From: UBA1429 sp964482225
GTDB taxonomy: Bacteria; Chloroflexota; Anaerolineae; UBA1429
Direction: 5' to 3'
Length of the DNA: 64,000 nt
NCBI GenBank assembly: GCA_964482225.1
Contig: CAYZWT010000020.1
Span: 1 to 64,000, forward strand
The position numbers and the translations under genes are program-made. Numbering within the stretch: position 1 is the stretch's first letter; the number at the start of each line of letters is the position of its first letter. The notes under the pieces were generated by a model that saw nothing but the letters and a program-made list of their open reading frames with translations, did not search any database and was not told the origin of the DNA. Positions 50,041 to 58,928 of the stretch are shown here, piece by piece.

Positions 50041-50586
50041 CTAGTCGTAGGTGAGCAGGTCTTCGGTCAGCTTGGGCTCGCGCCCCGCTGCCAGCTCGGT
50101 CAGCACATAGGCGATCACGTGGGCGGGCGGCGGGCACCCCGGCAGGTGCACGTCCACCTTGACAATGTCGCGCACCGACTTGACCTTGGGGAAGAGCTTG
50201 GCGATCTCGGGCGAGCGCGGCACCTGCTGCCCGGGCGCGGTGCTGTCGGTCTCGACATAGGAGTAACGCAGCACCTCTTCGGTATCGAAAAAGTTGCGCA
50301 TGGTGCAAATGCCGCCAAAGACGGCGCAATCCCCCATCGAGATCAGGATGCGGCAGCGCTCGCGCATGCGCCGGGCCACATGCTCCTGATGGTCATTGGA
50401 TACGGCGCCCGTCAGGATGCCGATATCCACGCCCTCCTCGGGCGGGTGCTTGAGATCGGTTATGGGCGAGGAGAGCAACTGTACCTTTTCCAGTACAGCC
50501 ACCAGCAGCTCGTCCATGTCCAACAGCGACATGTGGCAGCCGGAGCAAACGTCCAGCCAGTCGGTGCAGAGCGTTATCTTGGCCAT
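50041..50586 (-). CDS. hoxY: [NiFe] hydrogenase small subunit (HoxY-like)
   Basis: A 181-residue iron-sulfur subunit like NuoB/HoxY. LDVCSGCHMSLLD (Cys14, Cys17), the GDCAVFGG Cys and PGCPPPAHVIAYVL supply the four ligands of the proximal [4Fe-4S] cluster that wires the Ni-Fe site. As in group 3 enzymes it is short, with no C-terminal extra cluster domain and no Tat signal, so the complex is cytoplasmic. Only 42 bp separate it from the large-subunit gene. Confidence 0.94.
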   Translation of the reverse strand: MAKITLCTDWLDVCSGCHMSLLDMDELLVAVLEKVQLLSSPITDLKHPPEEGVDIGILTGAVSNDHQEHVARRMRERCRILISMGDCAVFGGICTMRNFFDTEEVLRYSYVETDSTAPGQQVPRSPEIAKLFPKVKSVRDIVKVDVHLPGCPPPAHVIAYVLTELAAGREPKLTEDLLTYD

Positions 50587-50639
50587 GTATGTCCTCCAAG
50601 CCTGCTTGGCGGGCCCAAGGCCCGCCCAGGCGCATGTAT

Positions 50640-52337
50640 CTATTTGACCAGGCCGGCGATGATCTCGGCTGTCGTGGCGGCGCGGGTCTTGACCCCGGCC
50701 ACCACCTGGGCGACCTGACCATCGGCGTTGACCGTTGTGCCGCTCTTTTCGAATGTGGTGGGCATCGGCAGGATGATGTCGGCCACCTCATCCCAGGGCT
50801 CGCGGAAACTGGCCATCACGATGACCTTGCCGCCTTGCGCCAGTTGCTGGAGCAGCTCTGGCGCTACGTTGGCGAGCTCGCCCGCTACCACGTGATAGAG
50901 GGCGGCCTTTTCACCGGCGAACGCCTGCAGGAAGCCAGCCTGCTGCAAGCCGCGGCCGTTGCCGCCGGGCGCCAGGCTCAACAGCTTGGCCTTGGCCACC
51001 TGGCCCGCCAGCTTGGCGGCCAGGGCAGCGCCCTCGGGGCCTGCCACGAACACGGGCATCTGGGCCTCGCCGGCAATGGCCACCGCAGAAGCAGCCTCGG
51101 CGGCGCTATAGCGGCGCATGGCCCACTCGGCCAGGCCGCCGGCGGCCGCGCCGTCCTCGCCCTCGCCCACCAGCAGCAGACGGGCGCCGCGCTGGCGCAC
51201 GCCGCGCTTGATGGCAAAGCCCGCCACCTGATAATCCTCGGCCATGTCGGTATCCACCACGATGAACAGATCGGCGTCGTCCAGATCGGCCAGTTGCGCC
51301 GTGGAGGCCTGCTCCGCCGTCGGGTGCATCAGGTACTTGAGGCCAGGGGACTGAGCCAACTGCTGGCCCTCTTCTACCGTCACAAAGCCGGAGGCAATGG
51401 TGGCCACGTCGTCGCCCGCCTTGGCCAGCTCTTCAGCGGCCAACGCCAGCGCCTCGTCCAGCGCGACGGCGGTCCACTCGCCATTGACGCGCACCAGCGG
51501 CTTGTGCACGCGGTTACGCATCTCGTGCAGCGGATGAAAGCGGCCGATCTCGCACAACAGCCCCTTGTTGGGCTCGGCGTCCCAATCGCCCTCAACGCGG
51601 ATCACGCGGTTATCGCGCACGATCAGCTCGACGCCGCAGCCGATGGGGCAAGCCATGCAGCGCGACTTGACCCGCTGGATCTCGGCGGTGGCCCCCATGT
51701 AGGCGCTGGCGCGATCCATCAGCGCGCCCGTGGGGCAGACCTGCAAGCAGGTGCCACAAGAGACGCAGCTCGACTCGCCAAAGGGCACATCCAGGTCGGC
51801 GGTGATCATGGACTCGGCGCCACGATTCTTGAGGCCCAGGGTGCCATTGCCAACCAGCTCGTCACACACGCGGATGCAGCGGCGGCAGAGGATGCAGCGG
51901 TTGTGATCCATGACAAAGAACACCCGCGAGGCATCCACGGCGAACTTGGGCATGGGCCGGTCGAACTGCCAGTGATCCAGCTCGTACTCGTAGGCCAGAT
52001 CCTGCAGCTCGCAGCTTCCGCTCATCTGGCAGAACATGCAAAAGTGATTGCGCTCGGAAAAGAGCAGGTTCAGGATGAACTGCCGGGCCTCGACGGCCTT
52101 TTCTGAGCGGGTGTGCGCGACCATCCCCTCGAACACGGGAAAGGTGCACGCCGGTTGCAGCGTACGCTGCTTTTCGATCTCTACCAGACAGATGCGGCAG
52201 GCGCCGATCGGCTCGATGGCCGGGTGGTCGCACAAGGTCGGGATCTCGACCCCGGCGATCTTGGCCGCCTCCAGCACGGTGATATTGGCCGGCACGGCGG
52301 CCTCTACACCATCAATCGTAACGCGTACATTCGGCAT
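50640..52337 (-). CDS. HoxU/NuoG-like diaphorase subunit with molybdopterin-fold C-terminal part
   Basis: A 565-residue electron-transfer subunit. Residues 1-80 are a [2Fe-2S] ferredoxin domain (TLCDHPAIEPIGACRICLVEI, LQPAC). ERNHFCMFCQMSGSCELQD is the HoxU-type His/Cys [4Fe-4S] site. HNRCILCRRCIRVCDE and ESSCVSCGTCLQVCPTGAL give two more [4Fe-4S] clusters. CMACPIGCGVEL then opens a NuoG-like molybdopterin-oxidoreductase fold that runs to the end but is shortened. HoxU itself ends at about 240 residues; HydA of [FeFe] enzymes has the H-cluster domain here, which is absent. It would link the flavin subunit to HoxY. Confidence 0.88.
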   Translation of the reverse strand: MPNVRVTIDGVEAAVPANITVLEAAKIAGVEIPTLCDHPAIEPIGACRICLVEIEKQRTLQPACTFPVFEGMVAHTRSEKAVEARQFILNLLFSERNHFCMFCQMSGSCELQDLAYEYELDHWQFDRPMPKFAVDASRVFFVMDHNRCILCRRCIRVCDELVGNGTLGLKNRGAESMITADLDVPFGESSCVSCGTCLQVCPTGALMDRASAYMGATAEIQRVKSRCMACPIGCGVELIVRDNRVIRVEGDWDAEPNKGLLCEIGRFHPLHEMRNRVHKPLVRVNGEWTAVALDEALALAAEELAKAGDDVATIASGFVTVEEGQQLAQSPGLKYLMHPTAEQASTAQLADLDDADLFIVVDTDMAEDYQVAGFAIKRGVRQRGARLLLVGEGEDGAAAGGLAEWAMRRYSAAEAASAVAIAGEAQMPVFVAGPEGAALAAKLAGQVAKAKLLSLAPGGNGRGLQQAGFLQAFAGEKAALYHVVAGELANVAPELLQQLAQGGKVIVMASFREPWDEVADIILPMPTTFEKSGTTVNADGQVAQVVAGVKTRAATTAEIIAGLVK

Positions 52338-52394
52338 AGTCCATATCCTCCTAACGCTGACGGCCCTACCAGGAACGCCGCGACAGTATAGATG

Positions 52395-52955
52395 TTACTC
52401 TTCTTCCGCCCGAGGCGCCAGCCCACTAGCAGCAACCAGGCCCAACAGTTTTTCGACCGCCTGATCCGCCAGCGCTGATGTCTCGTCAGTCAACGTTTCA
52501 CCGAAATCGAAATTGTGGCCCAACACCGAGAGCATGTACGCCTCGGGACGTTGGCCGTAGAGCGTCTCACACAGGCTCAGGATCACCCCCGGCTTGAGGT
52601 GATGCCCACTCATGCCGCCCTGGATAGCAGGCTCGATGGCCTGCCATTCCACCGGCTCCCAGCCGACGCCCGCCACATGGGCATCCAGGAACACCAGGGT
52701 ATCATAGCGCCAGGCCAGCTCGGCCAACTCGGGCGCCAGTTGGTGCACCAGGATCGCCCGCAGGCCAGGGCGCTGCTCGTCCTCATCCTCATCCGCCAGG
52801 CTATCGGGGTCCAGGCCCAGAGCCACAAGCAGCCGCTGTAGAATGTGCTCGGCTACGCCGTCATCTCGGCGGCTGCTGTTGCCATAGCCAACCAGCAACA
52901 GGCTGGCGGCACGCTCTCGAGGCCGTTGGGCCATATACGACACGCTATCTGCCAC
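52395..52955 (-). CDS. Hydrogenase maturation protease (HoxW-like)
   Basis: A 186-residue nickel-dependent endopeptidase expected to cut the C-terminal peptide of the large subunit. LLVGYGNSSRRDDGVAEHILQRL holds the first conserved acidic metal ligand, LVFLDAHV the second, and SGHHLKPGVILSL the conserved His. GTG 52955 overlaps the preceding gene by 11 bp; ATG 52934 is an alternative. An acidic insert (ADEDEDEQRPG) is unusual. Confidence 0.88.
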   Translation of the reverse strand: MADSVSYMAQRPRERAASLLLVGYGNSSRRDDGVAEHILQRLLVALGLDPDSLADEDEDEQRPGLRAILVHQLAPELAELAWRYDTLVFLDAHVAGVGWEPVEWQAIEPAIQGGMSGHHLKPGVILSLCETLYGQRPEAYMLSVLGHNFDFGETLTDETSALADQAVEKLLGLVAASGLAPRAEEE

Positions 52956-54801
52956 GAGCCTTGACCGGGATCAGCTCGGTGGGCACCTCCATGGTCTCGC
53001 CCGAGAGCTTGACGATGGCGTCGAACGGGCAGACCTCATAGCAGGTGCCGCACTTGATGCAGCCCTCCTGGTTGATGATGTGGATCATGCGGCGATCCCC
53101 ATCGATGACCTGCACCGGGCAATCGCGCTTGCAGATGCCACAACCCCGGCAGGTATCCGGATTCACATAAAAGGTGATCATGTTGGTGCACTGCTTGGCC
53201 GGGCAACGCCCCTCGTTCACATGGGCGTCAAACTCGTCGCGGAAGTAACGCAAGGCCGCCATGATCGGGCCGGGCGTAAGCTGGCCCAGGGCGCAGAGCG
53301 AGTCCGAATCCATGCCCTTGGCGATCTCGACGATCTGATCAATGTCTTCCTGAGAGCCGTGGCCCTCGGTGATGCGGGTGAGCAACTCCAACATACGCTT
53401 GCCGCCCACGCGGCAGGGCACGCACTTGCCGCACGACTCTGCCGTGGCAAAGGTCAGAAAATACTTGCAGAACTCGACCATGCAGGTATCTTCGTCCACG
53501 ACGATCATGCCGCCCGAGCCCATCACCGCGCCGGCCTGGCGCAGCGAGTCGAAATCCACATGCAGGTCCAGCCCCGACTCGGGCAGGCAGCCGCCCAGGG
53601 GGCCGCCCGTCTGCACGGCCTTGAACTTTTTACCATCGGGGATGCCCCCGCCGATATCATAGATGATCTCGCGCAGGGTGATGCCCATAGGCACCTCGAT
53701 CAGGCCGGTGTTGTTCACCTTGCCCGTCAGCGCAAAGATGGCCGTGCCAGGGCTGCGCGGCGTGCCGATGGCGGCAAACCACTCGGCCCCATTGCGGATG
53801 ATCTGCGGGATATTGGCATAGCTCTTGACGTTGTTGTTGTTGGTGGGCTTGGCCCACAGGCCCGAGACCGCCGGGAAGGGCGGCCTGGGGCGCGGCTCGC
53901 CCCGGCGCCCCTCGATGGAGGCGATCAGGGCCGTCTCTTCGCCGCACACAAAGGCGCCGGCGCCCTCTTTGATCTTGAGCCTAAAGCTAAAGCCAGACCC
54001 AAAGATATCCTCGCCCAACAGGCCATACTCTTCTGCCCGCTCGATGGCGAGCTTGAGACGCTTGATGGCCAGCGGGTACTCGGCGCGGCAGTAGACATAG
54101 CCCTCCTGGGCGCCCACCGCGTAACCGCAGATGGCCATACCTTCGAGCACCGAGTGGGGGTCGCCTTCCAGGATCGAGCGATCCATGAACGCGCCCGGGT
54201 CGCCCTCATCGGCATTGCAGACCACGTACTTGATCTCGCCGGGGGCCTTGGCGGTAAACTCCCACTTGAGGCCTGTGAGAAAACCGGCGCCGCCGCGTCC
54301 GCGCAAGCCAGAGGCCTTGACCTCTTCGATGACGCCTTCGGGCGTCATCTCGCCCAGCACCTTGCCCAGCGCCTCATAGCCGCCCCGCGCGATATACTCG
54401 TCAATGCTCTCGGGGTCGATCACGCCGCAGTTGCGCAGGGTGACGCGCTGCTGCTTTTCGTAAAAGGGGATCTCGTCGTAAAAGGGGACGGCCTGCTGGG
54501 TATCCGGCGTCTCAAAGACCAGCCGCTGTACCACGCGGCCCTTGACCAGCGTCTCTTCCACCAGCTCCTCGATATCCGAAGGCTGCACCTGGCAGTAGAA
54601 AATGCCCTCCGGATAGACGATCACGATGGGGCCCATGGCGCAAAAGCCACGGCACCCGGTCTCGACGACGCGCACCTCGTCTTGCAGCTCGCGCCGCACG
54701 ATCTCGCCGCGCAACGCGTCAATCACGCCGCCAGCGCCCGACGAATCACAACCCGTGCCTGTGCATACCAGGACATTCGCCCGGTATATCGGTTCCGACA
54801 T
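52945..54801 (-). CDS. hydB: NuoF-like flavin subunit (HydB/HndC type)
   Basis: A 618-residue subunit that binds NAD(H) and FMN. Residues 1-100: thioredoxin-like [2Fe-2S] domain (VCTGTGCDSSG, VVETGCRGFCAMGP). Middle: NuoF core with GLRGRGGAGF (FMN/NAD loop), CNADEGDPGAF and ESCGKCVPCRVG ([4Fe-4S]). C-terminal: two-cluster ferredoxin (CRGCGICKRDCP, CIKCGTCYEVCP). These end domains are those of HydB/HndC from electron-bifurcating hydrogenases and are absent from HoxF. Start has AGGAGG upstream. Confidence 0.95.
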   Translation of the reverse strand: MSEPIYRANVLVCTGTGCDSSGAGGVIDALRGEIVRRELQDEVRVVETGCRGFCAMGPIVIVYPEGIFYCQVQPSDIEELVEETLVKGRVVQRLVFETPDTQQAVPFYDEIPFYEKQQRVTLRNCGVIDPESIDEYIARGGYEALGKVLGEMTPEGVIEEVKASGLRGRGGAGFLTGLKWEFTAKAPGEIKYVVCNADEGDPGAFMDRSILEGDPHSVLEGMAICGYAVGAQEGYVYCRAEYPLAIKRLKLAIERAEEYGLLGEDIFGSGFSFRLKIKEGAGAFVCGEETALIASIEGRRGEPRPRPPFPAVSGLWAKPTNNNNVKSYANIPQIIRNGAEWFAAIGTPRSPGTAIFALTGKVNNTGLIEVPMGITLREIIYDIGGGIPDGKKFKAVQTGGPLGGCLPESGLDLHVDFDSLRQAGAVMGSGGMIVVDEDTCMVEFCKYFLTFATAESCGKCVPCRVGGKRMLELLTRITEGHGSQEDIDQIVEIAKGMDSDSLCALGQLTPGPIMAALRYFRDEFDAHVNEGRCPAKQCTNMITFYVNPDTCRGCGICKRDCPVQVIDGDRRMIHIINQEGCIKCGTCYEVCPFDAIVKLSGETMEVPTELIPVKARGR

Positions 54802-54864
54802 CTTGTCCTCCTGGACTGGTTCCGCTAGATGATGACCTCTGCCCGAGTGACTCTCAACGGGCGC

Positions 54865-55236
54865 TTATTCCTGCAGACGACCGACCACCCACTCTTCGAC
54901 GACCTGGCCCTTGACCAGATGCTCTTCGATGAGGCGCGAGACCATCTCGGGGGTGATATTGCCATACGTTACGCGGGGCTTGCCCGCCTGCTCGATATCC
55001 ACCAGAGGCTCTTTGGCGCACATGCCGATGCAGCCGACGGTGGTGACGTTGATATCCATCTCGCGCGTGCGCAGTTCCTCCAAGATGGCGCGCATCGTCT
55101 CGCGCGCGCCCGCGGCGATCCCGCACGTGCCCATACCCACGATAATGGTCGTGCTGGTATCTCTGCGTGTGGTTATATCTCGCTCGACCCGCTCGCGCAA
55201 GCGACGCAGCTCCTCCAACGACTTGATCTGTGGCAT
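54865..55236 (-). CDS. HndB-like [2Fe-2S] ferredoxin-domain protein
   Basis: A 123-residue thioredoxin-fold ferredoxin. GMGTCGIAAGARE and VGCIGMCAKEPLVDIEQ provide the four Cys ligands of a [2Fe-2S] cluster; it resembles HndB of the NADP-reducing hydrogenase and the N-terminal domain of the next gene. The start ATG 55236 has AAAGGAG upstream. The gene sits exactly where HndB/HydD lies in [FeFe] operons, between the HATPase and flavin-subunit genes. Confidence 0.9.
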   Translation of the reverse strand: MPQIKSLEELRRLRERVERDITTRRDTSTTIIVGMGTCGIAAGARETMRAILEELRTREMDINVTTVGCIGMCAKEPLVDIEQAGKPRVTYGNITPEMVSRLIEEHLVKGQVVEEWVVGRLQE

Positions 55237-55267
55237 CCCCACTCTCCTTTGATTGATGGCCCCCCGG

Positions 55268-55837
55268 CTAGAGCCGGTCGGCCCATAACCCCGTGTACAA
55301 CTCGGCGTATCCCTGCTCAAGATACTCCTCTAGCCACTGCCGAATGGCCGGGTGGCTGAGGGGAATATCCTCCCCCAGCACCTCGCGCATCTCGCGCGTA
55401 TCCAGCTCAAACACGCCCTCGTCCACCCGGTGCGCGTACACCAGGTCCCAATCTCCCCTGCTGGAAAGCAATGCCCCCAGCAATGTGCTGGGCATATCGC
55501 CTAGCGGCGCCCGGTCAATGTGCTCGCGCTGGAACCAGGCCCGCACGAGCGTGCCCCGGCCCGGCGTCGAGGCCAACGTGAGGCCCCCATTGCAGCGCTC
55601 CGCCGCCGCCTTGAGCAGTGGCAGCCCCAGCCCCACGTGCCGGGTGGTGCGGGTGGTAAAGAACGGGTCCAGCGCCCGCGCCTGCGTCTCTGCATCCATC
55701 CCGCGCCCATTATCCTGGATCTCGATGCTTAGCATATCCTGGCCGCTATCCTCGCAGATCTGCAAGACCACCTGGGTGGCGCCGGCCGCCAGGGCATTCT
55801 CCAACAGATCCAGCACGTGGTGGGATAACTCGCGCAC
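55268..55837 (-). CDS. Histidine kinase-type ATPase domain protein
   Basis: A 189-residue protein with a GHKL ATP-binding domain alone: N box ELSHHVLDLLENALAAGA, G1 box DNGRGM, then GLGLPLLKAAAE (G2 box). No sensor, dimerisation or phosphorylated His segment is present. Its GTG start overlaps the TAG stop of the NuoE-like gene by one base. Similar stand-alone ATPases occupy this place in bifurcating [FeFe] hydrogenase operons; the role is presumed regulatory but undefined. Confidence 0.88.
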   Translation of the reverse strand: MRELSHHVLDLLENALAAGATQVVLQICEDSGQDMLSIEIQDNGRGMDAETQARALDPFFTTRTTRHVGLGLPLLKAAAERCNGGLTLASTPGRGTLVRAWFQREHIDRAPLGDMPSTLLGALLSSRGDWDLVYAHRVDEGVFELDTREMREVLGEDIPLSHPAIRQWLEEYLEQGYAELYTGLWADRL

Positions 55838-56328
55838 TAGTCGAGTTCGCGCACCAATTTCTGCACCTTGTCCGGCACCAAGCGGCCCACCACCTGCCCG
55901 TCAATGACGGCCATGGGGGCCAGCGCGCACGAGCCAAGGCAATACACCACTTCCAGGGTCACACGATAATCGGGCGTGGTCTCTCCGGCCTTGATGCCAA
56001 GCTGCTCCTCCAGGGTAGTCACCAAGCGGGGCGCGCCCTTGACATGGCAAGCGGTGCCATCGCAGATACTGACGATATGGCGGCCACGTCGCTGCAAGTA
56101 GAACTGGGAGTAAAAGGTAGCCACGCCATAGAGCTGGGCCAGAGAATGGCCCGTCCGCTCGGAGATGTACTGCAAAGCCTCCTCGGGCAGATAGCCATAC
56201 AGTTCCTGTGTCCTCTGGAGGATCGGAATAACGGCGCCCCGCTCCTCGCCAAAGGCGTCCAGAATCTCGCTCAGGGGCGCCAGGTCCACTGTGTCCTTGT
56301 TTTCAACCACGGTCTTTTCCAGCAGCAC
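55837..56328 (-). CDS. hydC: NuoE-like [2Fe-2S] subunit (HydC/HndA)
   Basis: A 163-residue thioredoxin-fold subunit that passes electrons to the flavin subunit. GAVIPILQRTQELYGYLPEEALQYIS (helical start), LAQLYGVATFYSQF, CDGTACHVKGA and VVYCLGSCALAPM supply the [2Fe-2S] ligands, all as in NuoE. GTG 56328 has GGAGGAG nine bases upstream; an ATG 30 bases earlier is in frame but less likely. Confidence 0.95.
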   Translation of the reverse strand: MLLEKTVVENKDTVDLAPLSEILDAFGEERGAVIPILQRTQELYGYLPEEALQYISERTGHSLAQLYGVATFYSQFYLQRRGRHIVSICDGTACHVKGAPRLVTTLEEQLGIKAGETTPDYRVTLEVVYCLGSCALAPMAVIDGQVVGRLVPDKVQKLVRELD

Positions 56329-56379
56329 GTCTGCTCCTCCCTCTATGCAGAATATCATCCCACCACGAGCGACTCGTGG

Positions 56380-57129
56380 TCAGGAAGCCAATGTGACCGA
56401 GCGTCCTTGTTCGCGCCGGAGCGCCAGGGCCAGCTCGGCGACCGTCGGCGCCGCCAGCCGCGCCGTCATTCTCGCGCCCATATCGGCCAGGCAGTGGGCG
56501 TCGCTGGAGCGGATCAGTGGCCAGTCCGCGACCCCCGGAAAGCGGGCGATCAGTTGGGCCACATCCCCATGAGCGCTGATCTCCAACCCCGCCAGCGCCA
56601 ACCCCTCGGGCACAAAGCCCAGGTTGCCCAGCAGGCTGTACGAGGGCCGATCCACATGGGCCGCGATGGCCAGCCCACCCAGCTCACACACCTTCTCGAC
56701 CACGGCCTCTACGGGCAACCCCATCGAGGCCAGCAGCAAGCGTTCCTCCTCGCGCACGAACTCGCCCGTCTCATCCACCACAAACTGCGGCCCCAGCACC
56801 TCTGGGCGGTTCGGGACGGGCGGCAAGCTATCGTATACGACCCCTTGCCAGCGCGCAACCTGCTCCAACGTATCAAAGAGGCACACGATGTGCGCCTCTT
56901 CGCGCGTCTGTACTTCCATGCCGGGCAGCACGGCCAATCCGCTGCCTGCGGCGGCCCGTTGCACCGCCTCGATATTCTCACTCGCGTGATGGTCGGTGAT
57001 GGCGATCAGGTCCAGCCCCACCTCGCGCGCCCGCCGGACGATCAAGGGCGGGATCATCTCGATCTCGGCGCAAGGCGAGAGCACCGTATGTACATGCAGA
57101 TCCAGGCGCACCGCCCTCAGCGCAGCCAT
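56380..57129 (-). CDS. PHP-domain phosphoesterase
   Basis: A 249-residue metal-dependent phosphoesterase domain. Metal ligands are in DLHVHTVLSPC, AITDHHASEN, PGMEVQTREEAHIV, AAHVDRPSY and SSDAHCLADMG. PHP proteins occur in the regulatory part of bifurcating hydrogenase operons, with unknown substrate. ATG 57129 is chosen because the domain starts at the next residues. Gap to the DRTGG gene is 22 bp. Confidence 0.9.
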   Translation of the reverse strand: MAALRAVRLDLHVHTVLSPCAEIEMIPPLIVRRAREVGLDLIAITDHHASENIEAVQRAAAGSGLAVLPGMEVQTREEAHIVCLFDTLEQVARWQGVVYDSLPPVPNRPEVLGPQFVVDETGEFVREEERLLLASMGLPVEAVVEKVCELGGLAIAAHVDRPSYSLLGNLGFVPEGLALAGLEISAHGDVAQLIARFPGVADWPLIRSSDAHCLADMGARMTARLAAPTVAELALALRREQGRSVTLAS

Positions 57130-57151
57130 CGCGCTCCGCGAGCCCGCGCCA

Positions 57152-57511
57152 TCAGGCGCCGCGCGCCGGGTCGTTCCCTGCAATCCCCTGCCCCACCAGC
57201 CGCGCCACGATGGTGTAGGTGGTCTCCTTGGCCAGCAGAATCGGAACGCCACGCTCCTCAGCGCGGCTCAGGGTCGCCTCGTCCGCAGCCGTGCCCTCGG
57301 CGACGATCACGCCCGCCAGGCCCAACAAATCGGCCACGGCCACCACGTTCGGGTGCGCCTGCAGGGTCACCCACAGGTTGCCGGCAGCGGCCCCGGCCAT
57401 GACGCAACTGAGCAGGTCAGAGGCATAGCCGCCCGTGATCTCGCGCTCCAGCCCTTGCGCGCCGGCCGCCACGGTCAGCCCCAAGGCATCTACGATCTCG
57501 CTGACGATCAC
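57152..57511 (-). CDS. DRTGG-domain protein 1
   Basis: A 119-residue single DRTGG domain, a fold found in phosphotransacetylases and in regulators near CBS domains. It shows REITGGYASDLLSCVMAGAAAGNLWVTLQAHPNVVAVADLLGLAGVIVAEG and EERGVPILLAKETTYTIVARL. The GTG start touches the stop of the CBS gene (TAGGTG), so it is translationally coupled. It likely binds a nucleotide or phosphate ligand; the function is unknown. Confidence 0.88.
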   Translation of the reverse strand: MIVSEIVDALGLTVAAGAQGLEREITGGYASDLLSCVMAGAAAGNLWVTLQAHPNVVAVADLLGLAGVIVAEGTAADEATLSRAEERGVPILLAKETTYTIVARLVGQGIAGNDPARGA

Positions 57512-58477
57512 CTAGTGTCTCCCTTGCGTAAGGTCAAAAATCATCTCCAGGCGCGTTCCCACCCCAACGGTAGAGGTCAAAGACATGCGATCGGTGCAGG
57601 ATTTGATGTTCGAGAGCCCCATCCCCGCGCCAAAGCCCAACTCGCGAATCCAATCAGGCGCGGTAGAGTACCCGGGCTGCATGGCCTGCTCCACATCCGG
57701 AATGCCCGGCCCATCATCCAGCGCAATGACTTTGATCTCTTCCGGGCGCGCCTCGACGATGATCTGGCCGCCTTCCGTATGGATCATGATATTCGTTTCG
57801 GCCTCATAGGTCGCCACCGAGATACGCCGGATGGTCTGCGGGTGGGCGCCCAGCCGGTCCAACGCGCGCTTGACCTTGCTGGAGGCCTCGCCCCCCCGCA
57901 CGAAATCGCGGGGCAACACCCGATAGCGCAGGATCAGAGTCGTCTGCTCCGACTCGATATCCTCAAAGATATGGCTGGCCCGGTAGCGCCGAATCTCTTC
58001 CGAGTGCCAGAGGGTCTCGAACTGCTTGAGCAGGCCCCTGACGATATCGCCCTGGGTAATGATGCCGACCAACTGCCCCTCGGCATCCACCACGGGAAAG
58101 CGGCCATACCTAAAGCGTGCAAAGAGGGCCACCGCCCCCGCCAGGGTATCATCGGCGCGCACCGCCTGCACCCGCGTGGTCATCTTGTCGCGAATGCGGG
58201 CTTGGGCTTCGCCCTGTTCCAGCGCGCGGATCAGGCTCTCGACGCTGATCATGCCGATCATCTGGCCGTCCTCTATGATGGGCACGCCCGAGACGCGGTT
58301 GACGCGCAGCACCTCTTTGAGCTCGGCCATGGTCGCATCGGGCGAACAGGTGATCACGTCGCGGGTCATCACTTGCTCTACCTTGAGCTCATAGACCAGC
58401 TCTTGGACTTTGGTAAGGTTCGTGGGAAGCCGGTCGGAGCCCGGCTCCTCTGCCGTTTCCTGCCGCCCAAGCGTCAT
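57512..58477 (-). CDS. CBS-pair plus anti-sigma/HATPase-type regulatory protein
   Basis: A 321-residue protein. Residues 30-155 are two CBS motifs (VMTRDVITCSPDATMAELKEVL, MTTRVQAVRADDTLAGAVALFARF), which usually bind adenine nucleotides. From about 190 an RsbW-like ATPase domain follows: ATYEAETNIMIHTEGG, DDGPGIPDVEQAM and GFGAGMGLSNIKSCTDRM. It may read the cell's AMP/ATP or NADH state. Overlaps DRTGG gene 2 by 4 bp. Confidence 0.9.
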   Translation of the reverse strand: MTLGRQETAEEPGSDRLPTNLTKVQELVYELKVEQVMTRDVITCSPDATMAELKEVLRVNRVSGVPIIEDGQMIGMISVESLIRALEQGEAQARIRDKMTTRVQAVRADDTLAGAVALFARFRYGRFPVVDAEGQLVGIITQGDIVRGLLKQFETLWHSEEIRRYRASHIFEDIESEQTTLILRYRVLPRDFVRGGEASSKVKRALDRLGAHPQTIRRISVATYEAETNIMIHTEGGQIIVEARPEEIKVIALDDGPGIPDVEQAMQPGYSTAPDWIRELGFGAGMGLSNIKSCTDRMSLTSTVGVGTRLEMIFDLTQGRH

Positions 58478-58881
58478 GCTCCAGATCCCGCTCCGCTATC
58501 GGCGCTCTTGGGAAAAGCGCCATGAGCCAAATCGAACAACCCACAACTCTGCAAGCCCTGGGCATACAAACGCCCGCAGCTCTCATAGAGGGTAAAGCGC
58601 GTCGCCAACAGCGGGATGCCCTTTTCTTTGGCCAGGGCCACGGTCTCTGGGGGCGGAACCTTGCCACGCACAAAAACGATGGCCTTGATGCCGGCCATCT
58701 CTGCGGTGCGCACCACCTGGGGGTTTGCCAGGCCCGTCAACAAAAGCGTGCCAGCATGGGTAAAAGCCAGCACGTCGCTCATCAGGTCCGCTCCGCAGCC
58801 GAACTCGACCTCCATGTCCAGATCGGCTCCGGTCGAGACCAACTGTCCTTCAAGAGTGGCCAAGATCTCTGCAAGAGTCAC
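58474..58881 (-). CDS. DRTGG-domain protein 2 (first gene of hydrogenase operon)
   Basis: A 135-residue DRTGG-like protein, paralogue of the one at 57152. It has EVEFGCGADLMSDVLAFTHAGTLLLTGLANPQVVRTAEMAGIKAIVFVRGK and AKEKGIPLLATRFTLYESCGRLY. GTG start, about 46 bases after the predicted transcription start. It is the first gene of the operon and overlaps the CBS gene. Function unknown; position is conserved in [FeFe] hydrogenase operons. Confidence 0.87.
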   Translation of the reverse strand: MTLAEILATLEGQLVSTGADLDMEVEFGCGADLMSDVLAFTHAGTLLLTGLANPQVVRTAEMAGIKAIVFVRGKVPPPETVALAKEKGIPLLATRFTLYESCGRLYAQGLQSCGLFDLAHGAFPKSADSGAGSGA

Positions 58882-58928
58882 GTTAGTGCATCATCCAATC
58901 AAGAGTGCGAGACTCTGGAATCGCAACC

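Noticed and set aside
50640..52337. Formate dehydrogenase or another molybdoenzyme, suggested by the molybdopterin-fold domain and nearby mobA
   Set aside because: The C-terminal fold is shortened, no catalytic Cys/Sec region is recognisable, and the neighbours are hydrogenase subunits; it is a NuoG/HoxU-like electron-transfer subunit.
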